Assembly: GCA_948567375.1 (NCBI GenBank)
Contig: OX419756.1
Coordinates: 6,825,001 to 6,889,000, forward strand
Length of the DNA stretch: 64,000 bases
Reading direction: 5' to 3'
Origin: Lunularia cruciata
Lineage: Eukaryota > Streptophyta > Marchantiopsida > Lunulariales > Lunulariaceae
Under the pieces are notes generated by a model that worked only from the letters and a program-made list of their open reading frames with translations, was not told the DNA's origin and ran no database searches. Every line of letters starts with the position of its first letter. The stretch's first letter is position 1. A program made the position numbers and the translations under genes. Positions 1 through 11,454 of the stretch are shown here, in pieces.

Positions 1-1564
1 ATCGAATAGTCCATCCAACACCGGATGCATCTGATCCATGAAGACTGCTAGAGCATTAGTGAGTCCAAAAGGTAGAACTCTCTACTCAAAATGCCCATAC
101 CTTGTATGAAAAGTAGTCTTTTGCACATCCTCTCTATCAATAGAAATTTACCAATAGCCGCTACAAAGATCCAACTTGGAAAAGTAGCATGCTCCACTTA
201 GTTGATCAAGCAAGTCATCAATCCAAGGCAAGGGATATGCATTCTTCATGGTTTGCTTATTGAGCCCATGATAATCAATACAGAAACAAAGTCCTCCATC
301 CTTCTTTGGAACAAGTAGTACCGGTGCTCCCCAAGGAGAGGTACTATGTCATATGAAGTCCTTCCAACAACTCTATAAGTGTTGTTTGTAGTTTCTCCAA
401 CTCCTTTGGTGAGAGCCGATAGATCGGTCTACTCACTGGAGTACTCCTTGGCAATAACTCGATCTTGAAGGGCATACCTCGATTAGAGGATAATCCCTTT
501 GGCAGATCATCTGGAAATACATCCAAAAACTCCTTAACTATTTGATCAACCATTGCTTGATGAGGCTTTTGACCCTCCGTAGATTATTCTTGTGCAATTG
601 ACTTGATCTTCACTGCGAATACAAACTTATCTTCCTCCAAAGCTTGCTCTATGGCTACTTTACTAACAAACTTCCCTTCTAGGGATTCATCTCTCTTCCA
701 AGCATGCTCCTTGGTTTCCTTCTTGGCAAACCTCCCATCTTGGGATTCATCTCCCTTCCATGTTCACTCTATGACTACCTTCTCAACAAACTTCCCATCT
801 TGGGACTGATTGTTCTTGGGTGTCTTACTCAAAGGTGCCAGACAACCTAATCAAAAATTCATACCTTGGTGTTGTACTTGAATTTGGCGTTGGGTCCAAT
901 CAAATTGAACCTTATGATCTTCAAGCCAAGGTAGACCCAGAATGATATCATAGTGTAGAGGTGCCACTACAAACCTCATACACTCCAAATACTCCTTCCC
1001 AATTTTTAAGGTAACATGATACGAGGTGCAGAATGCAGGTCCTTTCTACCATCCGCCATCATCAAACTACTTTCAATCACTAGCTTGATCGGAATACCCA
1101 ATTCCTTTACTACTTGCATAGATATGCAATTCTTTGAACTTCCAGAATCAACCAAAATCTTACAACCCCGATTAGATATTTTACCTTGCAAGTGAAGCAA
1201 ACTTACATAGGGCAAGCCTTCAAATCCCATTGGAACTTATCAAGCTCCCAAGAGGCGGCTCAAAATCTCCTATTGGGATTCCTCGTTTCCTTGATCACTT
1301 TGCTCCACAACCTCCACCTAGGCAACTTGTTGAGGTTGTCCATTCTTGAGTGGACATTCAGCAATGTGATGCCCTAATTGGTGACAATAAAAACAACCAC
1401 CATTTTGTCATAGTTTCTCTCTAGCTGCCGTGCCAAGTAGTCTTTGTTGAATCACATCAGTCTCCAAGGTGCTAGCTCCTCCACTTGTGTGAAGTTTATT
1501 GATAGGCTATGTGGAGGTCAAGGTCGAGACCAAGTTGTTGCCACCAAGGAATCAAAATGTTTGG
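1..1564 (-). pseudogene. Family II copy d: RT start, protease and end of gag (decayed chromovirus)
   Basis: This is the pol-proximal piece of the outermost chromovirus, read on the minus strand and running off the left edge inside the reverse transcriptase palm. Seen: the linker before RT (344-553, with [17 protein letters not shown]), an aspartic protease around 1006-1230 (ILVDSGSSKN, active-site DSG), and a CCHC zinc knuckle near 1390 interrupted by a stop. It is collinear with the better copies at 8562-10351 and 22286-24079. The gag reading continues at 53551-54170, on the far side of the inserted copy c. Several stops and frameshifts rule out a functional protein. The 3' LTR of this copy must lie left of the window. 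Confidence 0.85.
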
Positions 1565-1835
1565 TGTAAAAGACCGAATCCGAGGAGAGAAATAGGAGAA
1601 TGGAAACTCACATTGGAACACTTGAATGAGTGAAAACTCCAAATGCCTAGCATGAGCATTGGCTTTGGTATTTATAGGTAGCATACAAGGCCTTTGAGAA
1701 GCGTCTCAAGAAGCTTCCTCAAGCCGCTTTCTTAGAGTGCAAGCCAAGTTAACTAGGAAGCTTCTCAAGAAGCTTCCTTCTAGAAGCCATGTACTTGGCG
1801 TGCAAGCTAAGTTAGTCGGAAGCTTCTAGAAGCTT
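1565..1835 (-). repeat. 3' LTR of family II copy c, first part
   Basis: It starts with TGTAAAAGACCGAATCC like the other family II LTRs and follows them until 1835, where family III sequence begins. The remaining 159 bp of this LTR are at 47494-47652. The family's GAA/TTC pentamer repeats are visible here. Confidence 0.88.
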
Positions 1836-2496
1836 TGTCGTGCGTATATACATCGCTACACAACATACATCGCTGTCAACATCATACACTATAGAAGCAC
1901 AACTCACACATAAGTCATACATAGACTCTAAAGTGCCACAATAATCAGATTGCTTACCACTCTCAACTCAACTCAACATAGATCAGTACTTGATCTGTCA
2001 CTCTATAAACTGCCAACAATTGGGCATTGATTCAGTCAAGCCACACCCACTCAAGCATAGAGAATCCAGGTGACGCTCACCGGTCTCTATCCACCATAGC
2101 CAGGAACTCAAAGGCTCAACATCAGAGAAGTGAGCTCTCTGGAGCTCACTTCAAAACTATACCCCCTGGACTCAAGCTACCTCTGAAACCCTAATGGTCC
2201 TACTGACGGCACACTTGATGGTGTGAATGGTGCAAAATGATGGTAGGCCCCACCATGAAGTCAGTACCCCAAACACAAAATTTGACCGTCGGAAAATAGT
2301 CTCTGAGAAACTGCTGACATAACTCCAACTACTATCACTGGAACTCCAGTGTTCGAGCATCTAGATGCAGCACTACAAATGGCGTGACAGCTGTCGTGCG
2401 TATATACATTGCTACACAACATACATCGCTGTCAACATCATACACTATAGAAGCACAACTCACACATAAGTCATACATAGACTCTAAAGTGCCACA
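1836..2496 (-). repeat. Family III left terminal region, R-Q-R arrangement
   Basis: A repeat R of about 105 bp (1836-1940, start TGTCGTGCG, end GTGCCACA) is followed by a 449-bp block Q (about 1942-2390, end GCGTGACA) and then R again (about 2393-2496). Q recurs at 47042-47493, at the other end of the element, without R. Q plus R has TG...CA ends at the outer junction, while the purine tract at 2499-2506 directly abuts the inner R. The LTR could therefore be Q+R or R+Q. A rearranged terminus is likely. Confidence 0.6.
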
Positions 2497-2665
2497 ATCG
2501 CCCCCCTAGCTGGCGGTTAGGCCCCTCTAACTCCAAATAGCCATCTACTCTAAGTATATGCTATACCCTCTAATGGGCAAAGATCAAGAGGCTGGGTGCT
2601 ATGGAGCCCCATCGTTAGTTGCCTGTTTGCAATCTATACCATATAAAGAATGAACTACCTATAGG

Positions 2666-3207
2666 TCAAGTATATCTAGGACATAACCATTGTCTCTGAG
2701 AACCACCGTGAGGGGAGGAGTCATACATGCCATATACCATCTTCTTGAACAGCTATCACACACTAACATAGTAGCAGCTCCACCAGAAGAGCCACATAAC
2801 ATACATCTCAAGCCTGCACGTACAAGTCCCAAGCTTGGGTCCATAGTACCATCAATGTTTGGGAGGTGGCATGGCGCACAATTGCGCACATGATCCTTCC
2901 AAACAACACCATCACGTCCTTCTAACACAAGGACTCCAGATGGCAAAACCTTGTGCACTCTCAAGATAGTGCGGCCTGTAGAAACATCAAGTGTCATTGA
3001 TGTTGTTTGTTGTAGATATACATAGTCGCCTAGATGAAATCGATGGATCAAGGGTCTATAAACTCCTCCTCGAATGGTAGCATAGCATACAATATCTCTA
3101 TGCTGAGCAATCACCAAGTTCTCAAAGGCCATCGGCATCACTCTCCAAAAGATCTTTGCCCGCTGAGAACATGCGCTCATCCATACATCGGGGTCATCCA
3201 AGTCCAA
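2666..3207 (-). pseudogene. Family III integrase C-terminal region with PHD-like finger
   Basis: This is the tail of the family III polyprotein after the integrase core. Residues 60-110 of the open stretch (HLGDYVYL ... GVVWKDHVRNCAPCHLP) resemble the linker and SH3-like tail of gypsy integrases. Residues 135-161 then read C-x2-C-x11-C-x2-C-x4-Y-x2-C followed by TPPL, which is the PHD-finger pattern with the zinc-binding His replaced by Tyr. A frameshift follows; in the neighbouring frame W-L-C-P-R-Y and a stop at 2666-2689 supply the usual W-x-C-P-x-C end, with the last Cys also changed to Tyr. PHD fingers commonly read histone H3 tails, so this probably replaced a chromodomain as a targeting module. 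It is now non-functional. Confidence 0.75.
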
Positions 3208-3960
3208 AACTATAGTAGCATCTCGACAAATGGCTACAGGTAAATCTGGATCTCATCCATAGAGTAGAAAGTATGGAGAGAAGGATGCTAAGGAGGCTTG
3301 CCGGCTGAACCAATAGCCCATGGCCAACCAAGGTAATTGGAGATCCCAATCTCCCAAGTAGCCTCTCTGCAAACCATACTTTCGCAATCTTCTCTTCACC
3401 ATCTGAACCACTCTCTCAGCTAAGCCATCTGCCTTAGGGTGATCTTGGGATGTAGTACAATGATCAATCAAAGCCTTTACACACAAGACCTGAAACTCCC
3501 CCAAGAACTCTGTACCCCGATCAGTCAAAACCTCAACTGGTGCACCAAGATGACTAAGAACTCGATCCAGGAACAAATAAGCTGTCCCTTCACTAGACTT
3601 GTTAGGAAGTGCCACCAACTCAATCCAATTAGAGAAGTGCTCACCAAAACATACCGATGATGTCTCACAGTCAACGGTAAAGGTCTGGCAAAGTCCAAAC
3701 TCCAATGGTAACCCAATCCCATGATAGGTAATGGGTGTAACTATGGCGTAGGAGCATTGAATGATGCTCTAACTCGGTCACAAACCACACATCTGGCAAC
3801 AAACTGCTGTACCTTGGTCTGCATACTACACCACCAATAATGACTCTGGAGTAAGCTATACATATGCTTTACTCCAAAATGTCCTAGCTCTCATGAGCAT
3901 GACGGACCAATTGTGGTCTCTGTGATGGAAGTGGTACTACTCACACTCTACCATCTTCTC
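3208..3960 (-). pseudogene. Family III integrase, zinc-binding and catalytic core
   Basis: The core is visible at 3253-3705: SNWIELVALPNK, then EVLTDRGTEFLGEF (second Asp), then HPKADGLAERVVQMVKR (Glu of the D-D-35-E triad), then the LPWLAMGYW region that precedes the C-terminal part. The first Asp region (YHWSLDFARPLP) is in another frame at 3525-3722. Upstream, around 3720-3920, remnants of the H-H-C-C zinc finger (RCVVCD) appear between stops. Integrase inserts retroelement cDNA; here at least three disruptions abolish the ORF. Confidence 0.82.
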
Positions 3961-4003
3961 ATACACACAAAAGGTGTCTACCCTCCAATCTAAACCATCT
4001 GGC

Positions 4004-4864
4004 TCATTGAAGAACACGATCTCTCTCCTTGGCCCCAATTGTCTCTCCCACAACACCAGTGCAAAGATAGTCCATCACTAAGACATCATCATGAATGTCT
4101 CGCTGAACTGTACCAATATCTTCACTCTCTGGATCTATGATCTCAATAACTCCTCCTGTATGCACTGAGAGAGAAACCACCAAAGCCTCTGCAAATATAC
4201 ACAAAAAGGCCAATGCATGCCAACCTGGCACCATCTCCTCATCTGTCTTACCATGCCAATGTGCTTCGGTCTGATCCTGCTGGCTAGGACATGGGTTTCT
4301 ACTCAACCCATCTGCATCACGGTTCACCACTCCAAGTCTGTGAACAACCATGAAATCATACTCCTATAAAATCAGAGCCCATCGTGCAAGCTTCCCTGAA
4401 AGCTTGTCGGACTCCATCAACCACTTCAACGGCTGATGATCAATGATGAGAGTGAAGGGGTTACCAAATAGGTAACATCGGAAATGTGCTACTGCCCAAA
4501 CTGCTACCAAGCACTCTCCCTCATATGAACTATACTTTGCCTCCACTGAATTGTTGGAGCGACTAGCATAGGCCACCACAAACTCCTTCTCCTCATCATC
4601 ATGCTGAGTGAGCACCGCTCCAAGCCCCAACATACTCCAATCAGTATGAACCTGAAATGGTCGTCCCCTGATCGGTCTCCTCAAGATAGGAGCAGATGTC
4701 AACCTCTCCTTGAGCTCTACAAAAGCTCTCTCTTGCTCATCTCCCCAACACCACTCCTGTGTAAGCTTGGTTAACTTCGTCAAGGCCTTGGCAATGGCAC
4801 TAAATCCTCTAACATAGCGGCGATAGAAGTTCACCAACCCAAGGAATGCTCGCACTCTGCTCAC
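4004..4864 (-). pseudogene. Family III RNase H and connection region
   Basis: Positions 4364-4864 encode VRAFLGLVNFYRRYVRGF (end of RT thumb) and then RNase H signatures: FQVHTDWSMLGLGAVL (first catalytic Asp, with the usual TDAS changed to TDWS), YEGECLVAVWAV (Glu) and IIDHQPLKWLM (Asp). Positions 4004-4351 continue with VVNRDADGLSRN (last Asp motif) and a linker to integrase. A stop and frame change separate the two ORFs. RNase H removes the RNA strand during reverse transcription. Confidence 0.85.
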
Positions 4865-5560
4865 ATCTGTAGGCCAAGGAATACGTGCAATAGCCTGTCC
4901 ACCTTGGTCTGCTGAACACCAAGTCCTCCGGGGTAGATAGTGTGACCCAAATACTCAACCTGCTCATGGAAAAACCTACACTTCCCATGATGTAATTTGA
5001 GTCCATGAGATCTCAACCTCTCAAACACCTCCAACAACTGTCTCTCATGCTCCTCCACAATAGTGCTATAAACCAAAATGTCATCAATATAGCACCGAGC
5101 AAAATCCAATCCAGCTAGGATCCTATCCATGACCCTCTGGAACTCAGTAGGAGTGTTCTTTAACCCAAATGGTAAGAAACTCCATTGATATAACACATCC
5201 TTGCCGTGAGGATCAATAGCCCAAAATGCTGTCTTGGACTTATCCTCCTCCTTGATCGGCAACTGATGATATCCCGCTCAAAGATCCAAAGTATTGAAGA
5301 TCTTTGCATGCCCAATCGCATCAAAAATCTCCTCTGGTGTAGGCATGACATACTGATTAGCCCTGGTCTGTCGGTTGATAGGACGGTAATCTCCACACAT
5401 CTGCCTATCTATATAGTTGCCATGCATATCCTTCTTGGCTGGCATCATTGTCGCTGATGCATACTCTCCATGTGAAATCTCCACCAAACCAACCTCAAAA
5501 AGGTCACTACTCCAGCTCTAAATCAATGTCCTTTCCATATCACTATATCAATAAGGATGT
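4861..5560 (-). pseudogene. Family III reverse transcriptase
   Basis: Fingers and palm are split by a stop near 5277. The upstream piece (5278-5487) has GDYRPINRQTRANQYVMPTPEEI; the downstream piece (4861-5262) has FLPFGLKNTPTEFQRVMD and the catalytic RCYIDDILVYS box. The sequence differs strongly from families I and II, so this is a separate gypsy lineage. Target of the enzyme: the element's own RNA. Not functional because of the stop and frame changes. Confidence 0.87.
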
Positions 5561-6338
5561 CAGAAAACTGGTGTGTCGCTAGTCAGCTCAATTCATATAC
5601 CAAGTCCCTTCAGAGCACCCAAATCCTTCATACTAAAGGCAAAACAACTCGTGTGACTCCTCAAGAACCTCCAAACCCTCCGTCTTTCCTCTCCAGTAAG
5701 CTTGGGTCCAAGATCTGGCTCCCAAGTATCCTCTATAACTATAGTAGGAGTGGAAGACGTACTTACTGACTGCTACACTGGGCCCTTGGGAGCAATAGTG
5801 TCATGCTCCCGACCACTAGAGGTCCCAACCTCTATGTGAAAAACTCCCTCCACTTTGGCTGCAAGCTCCACACGTCCTCTAGCTGCATCCCATGTGGACC
5901 AAGAGTGTAATCCAAGTAGCCCACGCTCACCTGGATGGACTCCAAGTAGACCACTCCTCCTAGTAGCTACTGGATATGTCCCAAGAATACCATGTCCACT
6001 CGGTCCATCACCCCTAGCATGTGCCTGAATCGTCTTGATAGGCACAGGGCTCACAAGTGTCCGAGTGGTGATGCCTATCAAGCGCATCCTACACTACTCT
6101 GCCAAGCCAAGGCTCACAATCCAGTCAAATAGTTTAGGTCCATAGCCTAACCTAACACTTGACGCCTGGATGCCTCTGACATTGCTAGAATAGTGGTAAT
6201 ACCGGAGTGAAAACCCATTGCTTGCTCTCTCTCATCAGCTTGGGGCTCCACCAATTGTTGTGAGTCCCAAACAAGTCCAGGTCCTCCCTCTCAAAAAGCA
6301 TGAGAGCTTGGGAAGCTCATGAGTGTGGGAAATGTAAC
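5561..6338 (-). pseudogene. C-terminal part of the DNMT3-like methyltransferase, plus linker to RT
   Basis: Just below the insertion point of copies a and C, minus-strand reading gives VTFPTLMSFPSSHAF, then EREQAMGF, then SEASRRQVLG followed by a stop. This matches the C-terminal end of DNMT3/DRM-type cytosine methyltransferases (an E-R-x3-GF block followed by R-R-Q-x-LG, before the end of motif X). It continues the methyltransferase half at 41434-42455 once the inserted elements are taken out. From about 6087 to 5773 a different frame holds an unrecognised linker before RT. Premature stops are present. Confidence 0.72.
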
Positions 6339-6343
6339 TCTAG

Positions 6344-6753
6344 TGTAAAAGACCAAAACCGAGGAGAGAAATAAGAGAATGGAAACTCACATTGGGACAC
6401 TTGAATGAGTGAAAACTCCGAATGCCTAGCATGAGCTTTGGCCTTGGTATTTATAGGTAGCATACAAGCCCCTTGAAGCTTCTCAAGAAGCTTCCTTGGA
6501 GTGCAAGCCAAGTTAACTAGGAAGCTTCTCAAGAAGCTTCTTTCTAGAAGCCGCCTACTTGGCGTGCAAGCTAAGCTAGTTAGAAGCTTCTAGAAACTTC
6601 CTTCTAGAAGCTACCTGCTTAGGGCACAAGTTAACTAGTTGGGAAGCTTCCCAAGAAGCTTCTTAGATGTTTCTAGAATATTTTAGGCTATTTTGTCTTA
6701 TTATCTACTTCATAAGCCCGACTAACTTCGTTGCTAAACTCCATATTGTTACA
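6344..6753 (-). repeat. 3' LTR of family II copy a
   Basis: The 410-bp LTR has TG...CA ends. The polypurine tract is the complement of the bases just inside it (6754-6768, C-rich on the plus strand). It contains the GAAGCTTC repeat array of the family; see the promoter entry at 20162-20410. Confidence 0.92.
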
Positions 6754-8520
6754 TATTCCCCGGCCGCTAGTTGGTAACGTCCTCGTCGCTAGTGAAGCTT
6801 TGAATTCCTTGATGGCCGTCTGTGCATTTTGGAGGTGAGAAAAAGGTTCCCATGTGGCATCATGAAGGGAATACGCTTTCCAAAGGACCTTGTACTCCGT
6901 ATGTTGGCAACATCTTCGTTGAATATGGCGATGTGCAAGGATACGATCAACTTCGTACTCCTCATGATCATTGATAGGGACAGGCAAAGGAGGAGGTTGG
7001 ACTCAAGAGGAAAAGGAAGAGGGGTTAGGAAAAAAAGGTTTCAACTTGGAAACATGAAAGACATGATGGATACACATGTGATAAGGCAAGGCAAGTCGAT
7101 AAGCAACAGGAGAGACAATGTGGGTGATATCAAAGGGTCCTATCCAATTAGGAGCAAGTTTACGAACTTGGGTATCAAGTGGGAGAGGAAGGTTACTAGA
7201 GGATAGTATGACTTTATCACCAACTTCAAAGGTGAGATCACAATGATGGTGGTCCACATATTGTTTTTGGCGATTTTGAGCAACAAGGAGGTGAGACTTG
7301 GCTTGTTGGAGAGATTGGGATATAGTGGTCAAGAATGTGGAAGTATGAGGAACTTGAGAGGGAGGAGGAGCAAGAAGAGAATCTGGAACAAGCGGATCTT
7401 GGCCAAAATTGAGAAAGAAGGGAGAAAATCCGGTGCTTGCTTGTTTGGAATTGTTGTAGGCAAATTCTGCAGCTATAAGACATTCATCCCAGTTGGTGTG
7501 GTGGACATTGACAAAGGCCCGCAACATATCCTTCAATGTACAATTTGTGCGTTCGGTTTGTCCATCAGTTTGAGGATGATAGGCCGTGGACAGAGCAAGC
7601 TTGGTGCCGAGTATCTGGAAGAGTGCTTGCCAAAATTTCCGGTAAATCGAGGATCATGGTCGGAGATGAGTACACATGGCAACCCATGATGCTTGCAGAT
7701 ATTGTTGAAGTAGATTTGTGCTAAGGTTGGAGCATCCACGGTATCATAGGTTGGTGCCAAGTGGATTTGCTTACTAAGCTTATCCACAAACACCACAATT
7801 GTTGTGTGTCCTTGTTTTGTCTTTGGCAAGGATGTGATGAGATCCAAGCTCACATGCTCCTAGCGAGCGGATGGAATGGCGAGTGGTTGAAGGAGTCCAC
7901 TCGGCTTCTAGTTGCTAACCTTCTTACATTAGCAACTCTCACATGATCGGACAAAGTCTTGAACATCTCGTGTCATGTTGGGCCACCACCATTGGCGTTG
8001 GAGGGTGCCCAAGGTCTTATCCACTCCCATGTGACCAGCTACTGGTGAATCATGGGCTTCTTGAATGCGCACAAGTCAAAGATCACCTTTGGTTGGAACA
8101 TAGATCTGGTTTGCATGGAATAAAAGGCCTTCCTTGAAGGAGAAGGTGTTGTACTCCTTGTCGCATGCTGTCAGACGACCGTGTACCATTTGGAAGAAGG
8201 GATCTTGTTGTAGAGCTTATTGAAACTCATTATGGACCTTAGGGTCAATGGAGACCGTTGTAATTGCCACCGTGATGAGAGGAAGAGCCTTCAAATCAGG
8301 TCGTTGTGATAGAGCATCAGGGATAACATGGAACCGACCTGGTTTGTACTCAAGTTTGATGTCAAAAAATTGGAGTTGCTCTTCCCATTGATGATGCCGA
8401 CTCTTCATGTGCTCCAAGTGTAAGGTCTACAATAGTGGCTTGTGATTAGTTTGCATGATCACGTGTTTCCCCAAGAGATAATGCCTCCATACCTTGGTGG
8501 CATATACTATTGCAAGTTGT
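6754..8520 (-). pseudogene. Copy a: RNase H end, integrase and chromodomain
   Basis: Reading down the minus strand: RNase H end (8217-8417, KPGRFHVIPDALSQRP), integrase core (7533-7853, MSLDLITSLPKTKQGHTTIV with the first Asp, then ISDHDPRF where the second Asp region has drifted), integrase C-terminus (7003-7536, FEVGDKVILSSSNLPLP) and chromodomain (6688-6987, YEVDRILAHRHIQ ... EYKVLWKAYSLHDATWEP). The chromodomain places family II among chromoviruses and is thought to steer integration to marked chromatin. Frames shift between blocks, so the ORF is dead. Confidence 0.87.
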
Positions 8521-8561
8521 TCTTGATCTCGAGTAGAGTAATTTCTTTCAGCTGTATTTAG

Positions 8562-10351
8562 TCAACAAGACACAAAGGCAATAGGATGTAGTCCATTTGG
8601 AAATTCTTGTTGCAACACAACTCCAATTGTAAAGTTAGAAGCATCAAAATCAACCACACAAGGTAGTTGAGGATCATATGGTTGAAGAATGGGTCTTGAA
8701 GACACCATATGCTTTAACTTCTGGAATGCTTCTTCATGCTTGGTGGTCCACTGGAAGCTCGAGTTCTTTCCAAAGAGGTCAGTCAATGGTGCAGCCACGT
8801 GAGCATAATAATGGATGAACCGTCGGTAAAAACTGGCCAATCCATTGAATGCTTGTACTTCTGTAGTATCCTTCGGGGTAGGCCAATTAGTAATGGCCTT
8901 GATCTTCTCTTCTTCCATCTTGATCCCCTTTGATGAGATCTTATGATCCAAGAAGGTAACCTCCTTCTGCCAAAAAGCACACTTTGACTTCTTGCAGTAA
9001 ATTTCCACTATCGTAGTCGTCTTAGGACTTCTCGCACATGACTCATGTGTTCTGCCTTTGTCCTGCTATAGATTAAGATATCATCTAAGAACACCACCAC
9101 GGACCGATCCAATAGTCCCTCCAACACCCAATGCATCTGATCCATGAAGACTGCTGGAGCATTAGTGAGTCCAAAAGGTAGAACTCTCCATTCAAAATGT
9201 CCATACCTTGTGCGAAAAGCAGTTTTTTGCACATCCTTGCCTTCAATAGAAATTTGCCAATAGCCGCTACAAAGATCCAGCTTGGAAAAGTAGCGTGCTC
9301 TACTTAGTTGATCAAGCAGGTCATCGATCCGAGGCAAGGGATATGCATTCTTCACGGTTTGCTTATTGAGTCCGCGGTAATCAATATAGAAACAAAGTCC
9401 TCCATCCTTCTTTGGAACAAATAGTACCGGTGCTCCCCAAGGAGAGGTACTATATTGTATGAAATCCTTCTCCAACAACTCTATAAGTGTTGTTTGTAGT
9501 TTCTCCAACTCCTTTGGTGAGAGCCGATAGATTGGTCTACTCACTAGAGTACTCCCTGGCAATAACTCGATCTTGAAAGGCATACCTCGATCGGAGGGTA
9601 ATCCCTTTGGCAGATCATCCGGAAACACATTTGCAAACTCATGAACTATCCGATCAACCATTGCTTGATGAGGCTCTTGGCCCTCCTCAAATTGTTCTTG
9701 TGCAATCAGCTTGATCCATACCGCGAATACTGACTTATCTTCCTCCAAAGCTTGCTTTATGGCCGCTTCATTAACAAACTTCCCTTCTAGGGAACCATCT
9801 CTCTTCCAAGCTTGCTCTATGGTTGCCTTCTTGGCAAACTTCCCATCTTGGGACTCATCTTCCTTCCAGATTCGCTCTATGGCTACTTTCTCGACAAACT
9901 TCCCATCTTGGGACTGACTATTCTTAGGCATCTTACTCAAAGGTGCCAGACAACCTAATCCGAAATTTCTACCTTGGTGTTGTACTTGAATTTGTCGTCG
10001 GGTCCAATCAAATTGAACCTTATGACATTCAAGCCAAGGTAGACCCAAAATGATATCATAGTGTAGAGGTGCCACTACAAACCTCATACACTCCAAATAC
10101 TCCTTCCCAATCTTGAAGGTAACAGGATATGAGGTGCGGAATGAAGAACCTTTTCTACCATCCGCCATCATCAACCTACTTCCAAATATTGGCTTGATAG
10201 GAATACCCAATTCCTTTGCTACTTGCATAGACATGCAATTCTCTAAACTTCCAGAATCAACCAAAATTCTACAACCTCGATTAGATATCGTACCTTGCAA
10301 GTGAAGCAAACTTGCATAGGTCGAGCCTTCAATCCCATTGGAACTTATCAA
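8562..10351 (-). pseudogene. Copy a: protease, reverse transcriptase and start of RNase H
   Basis: The longest family II open frame, 447 codons (9008-10351), runs from protease ([12 protein letters not shown]) through the RT fingers and palm ([35 protein letters not shown]) to the catalytic [12 protein letters not shown] box and ends at a stop in the thumb. The next frame (8562-9008) carries the rest of RT ([19 protein letters not shown]) and the RNase H start ([18 protein letters not shown]). Nearly intact, but the internal stop at about 9008 and missing upstream continuity with gag make it a pseudogene. Confidence 0.88.
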
Positions 10352-10727
10352 GCTCCCAATAGGCGGCTCGAAATCTCCTACTGGGATTCCTTGTTTCCTT
10401 GATCATTCTGTTCCACAAGCTCCATCTGGGCAACTTGTCAAGGTCACCTATTCCTAAGTGGATATTTAGTAATGCGATGTCCAACTTGGCGACAATAAAA
10501 GCAACCTCCATTTTGTTGTAATCTTTCTCTATCTGCTGTGCCAAGTGATCTTCGTTAGATAGCATCAATCTGTATTGGTACCGGTTCTTCTACTCGTGGT
10601 ACAGGTAGGTTTTGTGTAGGTCGAGGTCAAGACCAAGTTGTCACAACCAAGGAGTCAAAACGCTCAGCCAATTGCATGGCTTCTTCTTCATTCTGTGGCT
10701 CTTGCATAGTCACCTCCAATTTGGTTC
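10352..10727 (-). pseudogene. Copy a: C-terminal gag with zinc knuckle (rest at 18529-19078)
   Basis: The CCHC region is readable near 10490-10530 (GGCFYCRQ-like) but shifted in frame relative to protease. This piece joins the N-terminal gag at 18529 once family I copy A is taken out; the join falls in the sequence equivalent to 24440-24460 of copy b. Confidence 0.75.
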
Positions 10728-11406
10728 TGTGAGCCGGCCTGTCTCTCACTCAGGATGAACCTCTGATGGCTATTATGGTAGCGCACCATGGACTAAGAAG
10801 GCAAGGAACCCCAACTCCATCATACTCCTCCAAGGCTAACACTCCAAGACTCAAGACATTGCTCACTAGAGAACTCAATGAAAGAGAGATAGTTGCAAAT
10901 GAAAGGATGATGAGTACCTCCTCACTCCTTGTTTATATACTTGTGAAATAGTTACGTACCAAAGTTACTAATTACCGTAGTAACTCAAGTTACTAGACTA
11001 AAAGTCAAGTAAAGTCAAAAAGTAGAAAGGAATATCCATTCACATGGGCATATTCCCCTTATCTTGACCCAACCACTAAAGCAAGGATTCCTTCACATGG
11101 GCTATCCTTGGACTAAAGAAGAATCCAAAACAAAAAGGCTTGCAGGCCCAAGAGTTCTCAACTCTTTCCCCAAAGCCAAACACCTAGGAATAATACCAAG
11201 TCAACACACTAAAATCCAAAATAGTGGTGCTCATCTTTCCTACTTCCTCTAAAGTAAGGTCCCATCTATCTTAGCTATGACTAACTTTAGCTAACCATGA
11301 CTAATATAGAACCATCCTTTATCTCTATATAAATAATATCTCTTAAGTACTTGTAATACCAAGCTAAATATCACAATACCACACACATGCACAAATGGGT
11401 GTTACA
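10728..11406 (-). repeat. 3' LTR of family I copy A
   Basis: 679 bp, TGTGAGCC...GTTACA on the plus strand. Small ORFs inside it are repeated in every family I LTR and are not regarded as genes. Confidence 0.95.
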
Positions 11407-11454
11407 TTTACCCCCGGACTAAGTTTTCACTTTGTCCTCAAAGTGAAGGTCTCT

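Noticed and set aside
1836-1940. The 105-bp R pair as a giant target-site duplication
   Set aside because: Far longer than any retrotransposon duplication; family II and I duplications here are 4-5 bp.
1836-2496. R-Q-R as a small TRIM element with 105-bp terminal repeats
   Set aside because: No primer-binding site or purine tract next to the R copies on the inside, and Q recurs alone at the far end of family III.
2690-2893. Plus-strand ORF over the PHD-like region
   Set aside because: Shadow of the minus-strand integrase tail; no homology recognised.
2666-3207. The cysteine cluster as a chromodomain or gag zinc knuckle
   Set aside because: Chromodomains lack paired cysteines, and a knuckle is C-x2-C-x4-H-x4-C; the longer C4-(H)-C-W-C pattern with TPPL fits a PHD finger.
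10766-11252. Two short ORFs (starting MAIMVAHHGLRRQG and MTQPLKQGFLHMGYPW) repeated many times across the window
   Set aside because: They lie wholly inside family I LTRs, antisense to the element, and recur because the LTR recurs; no coding signal.
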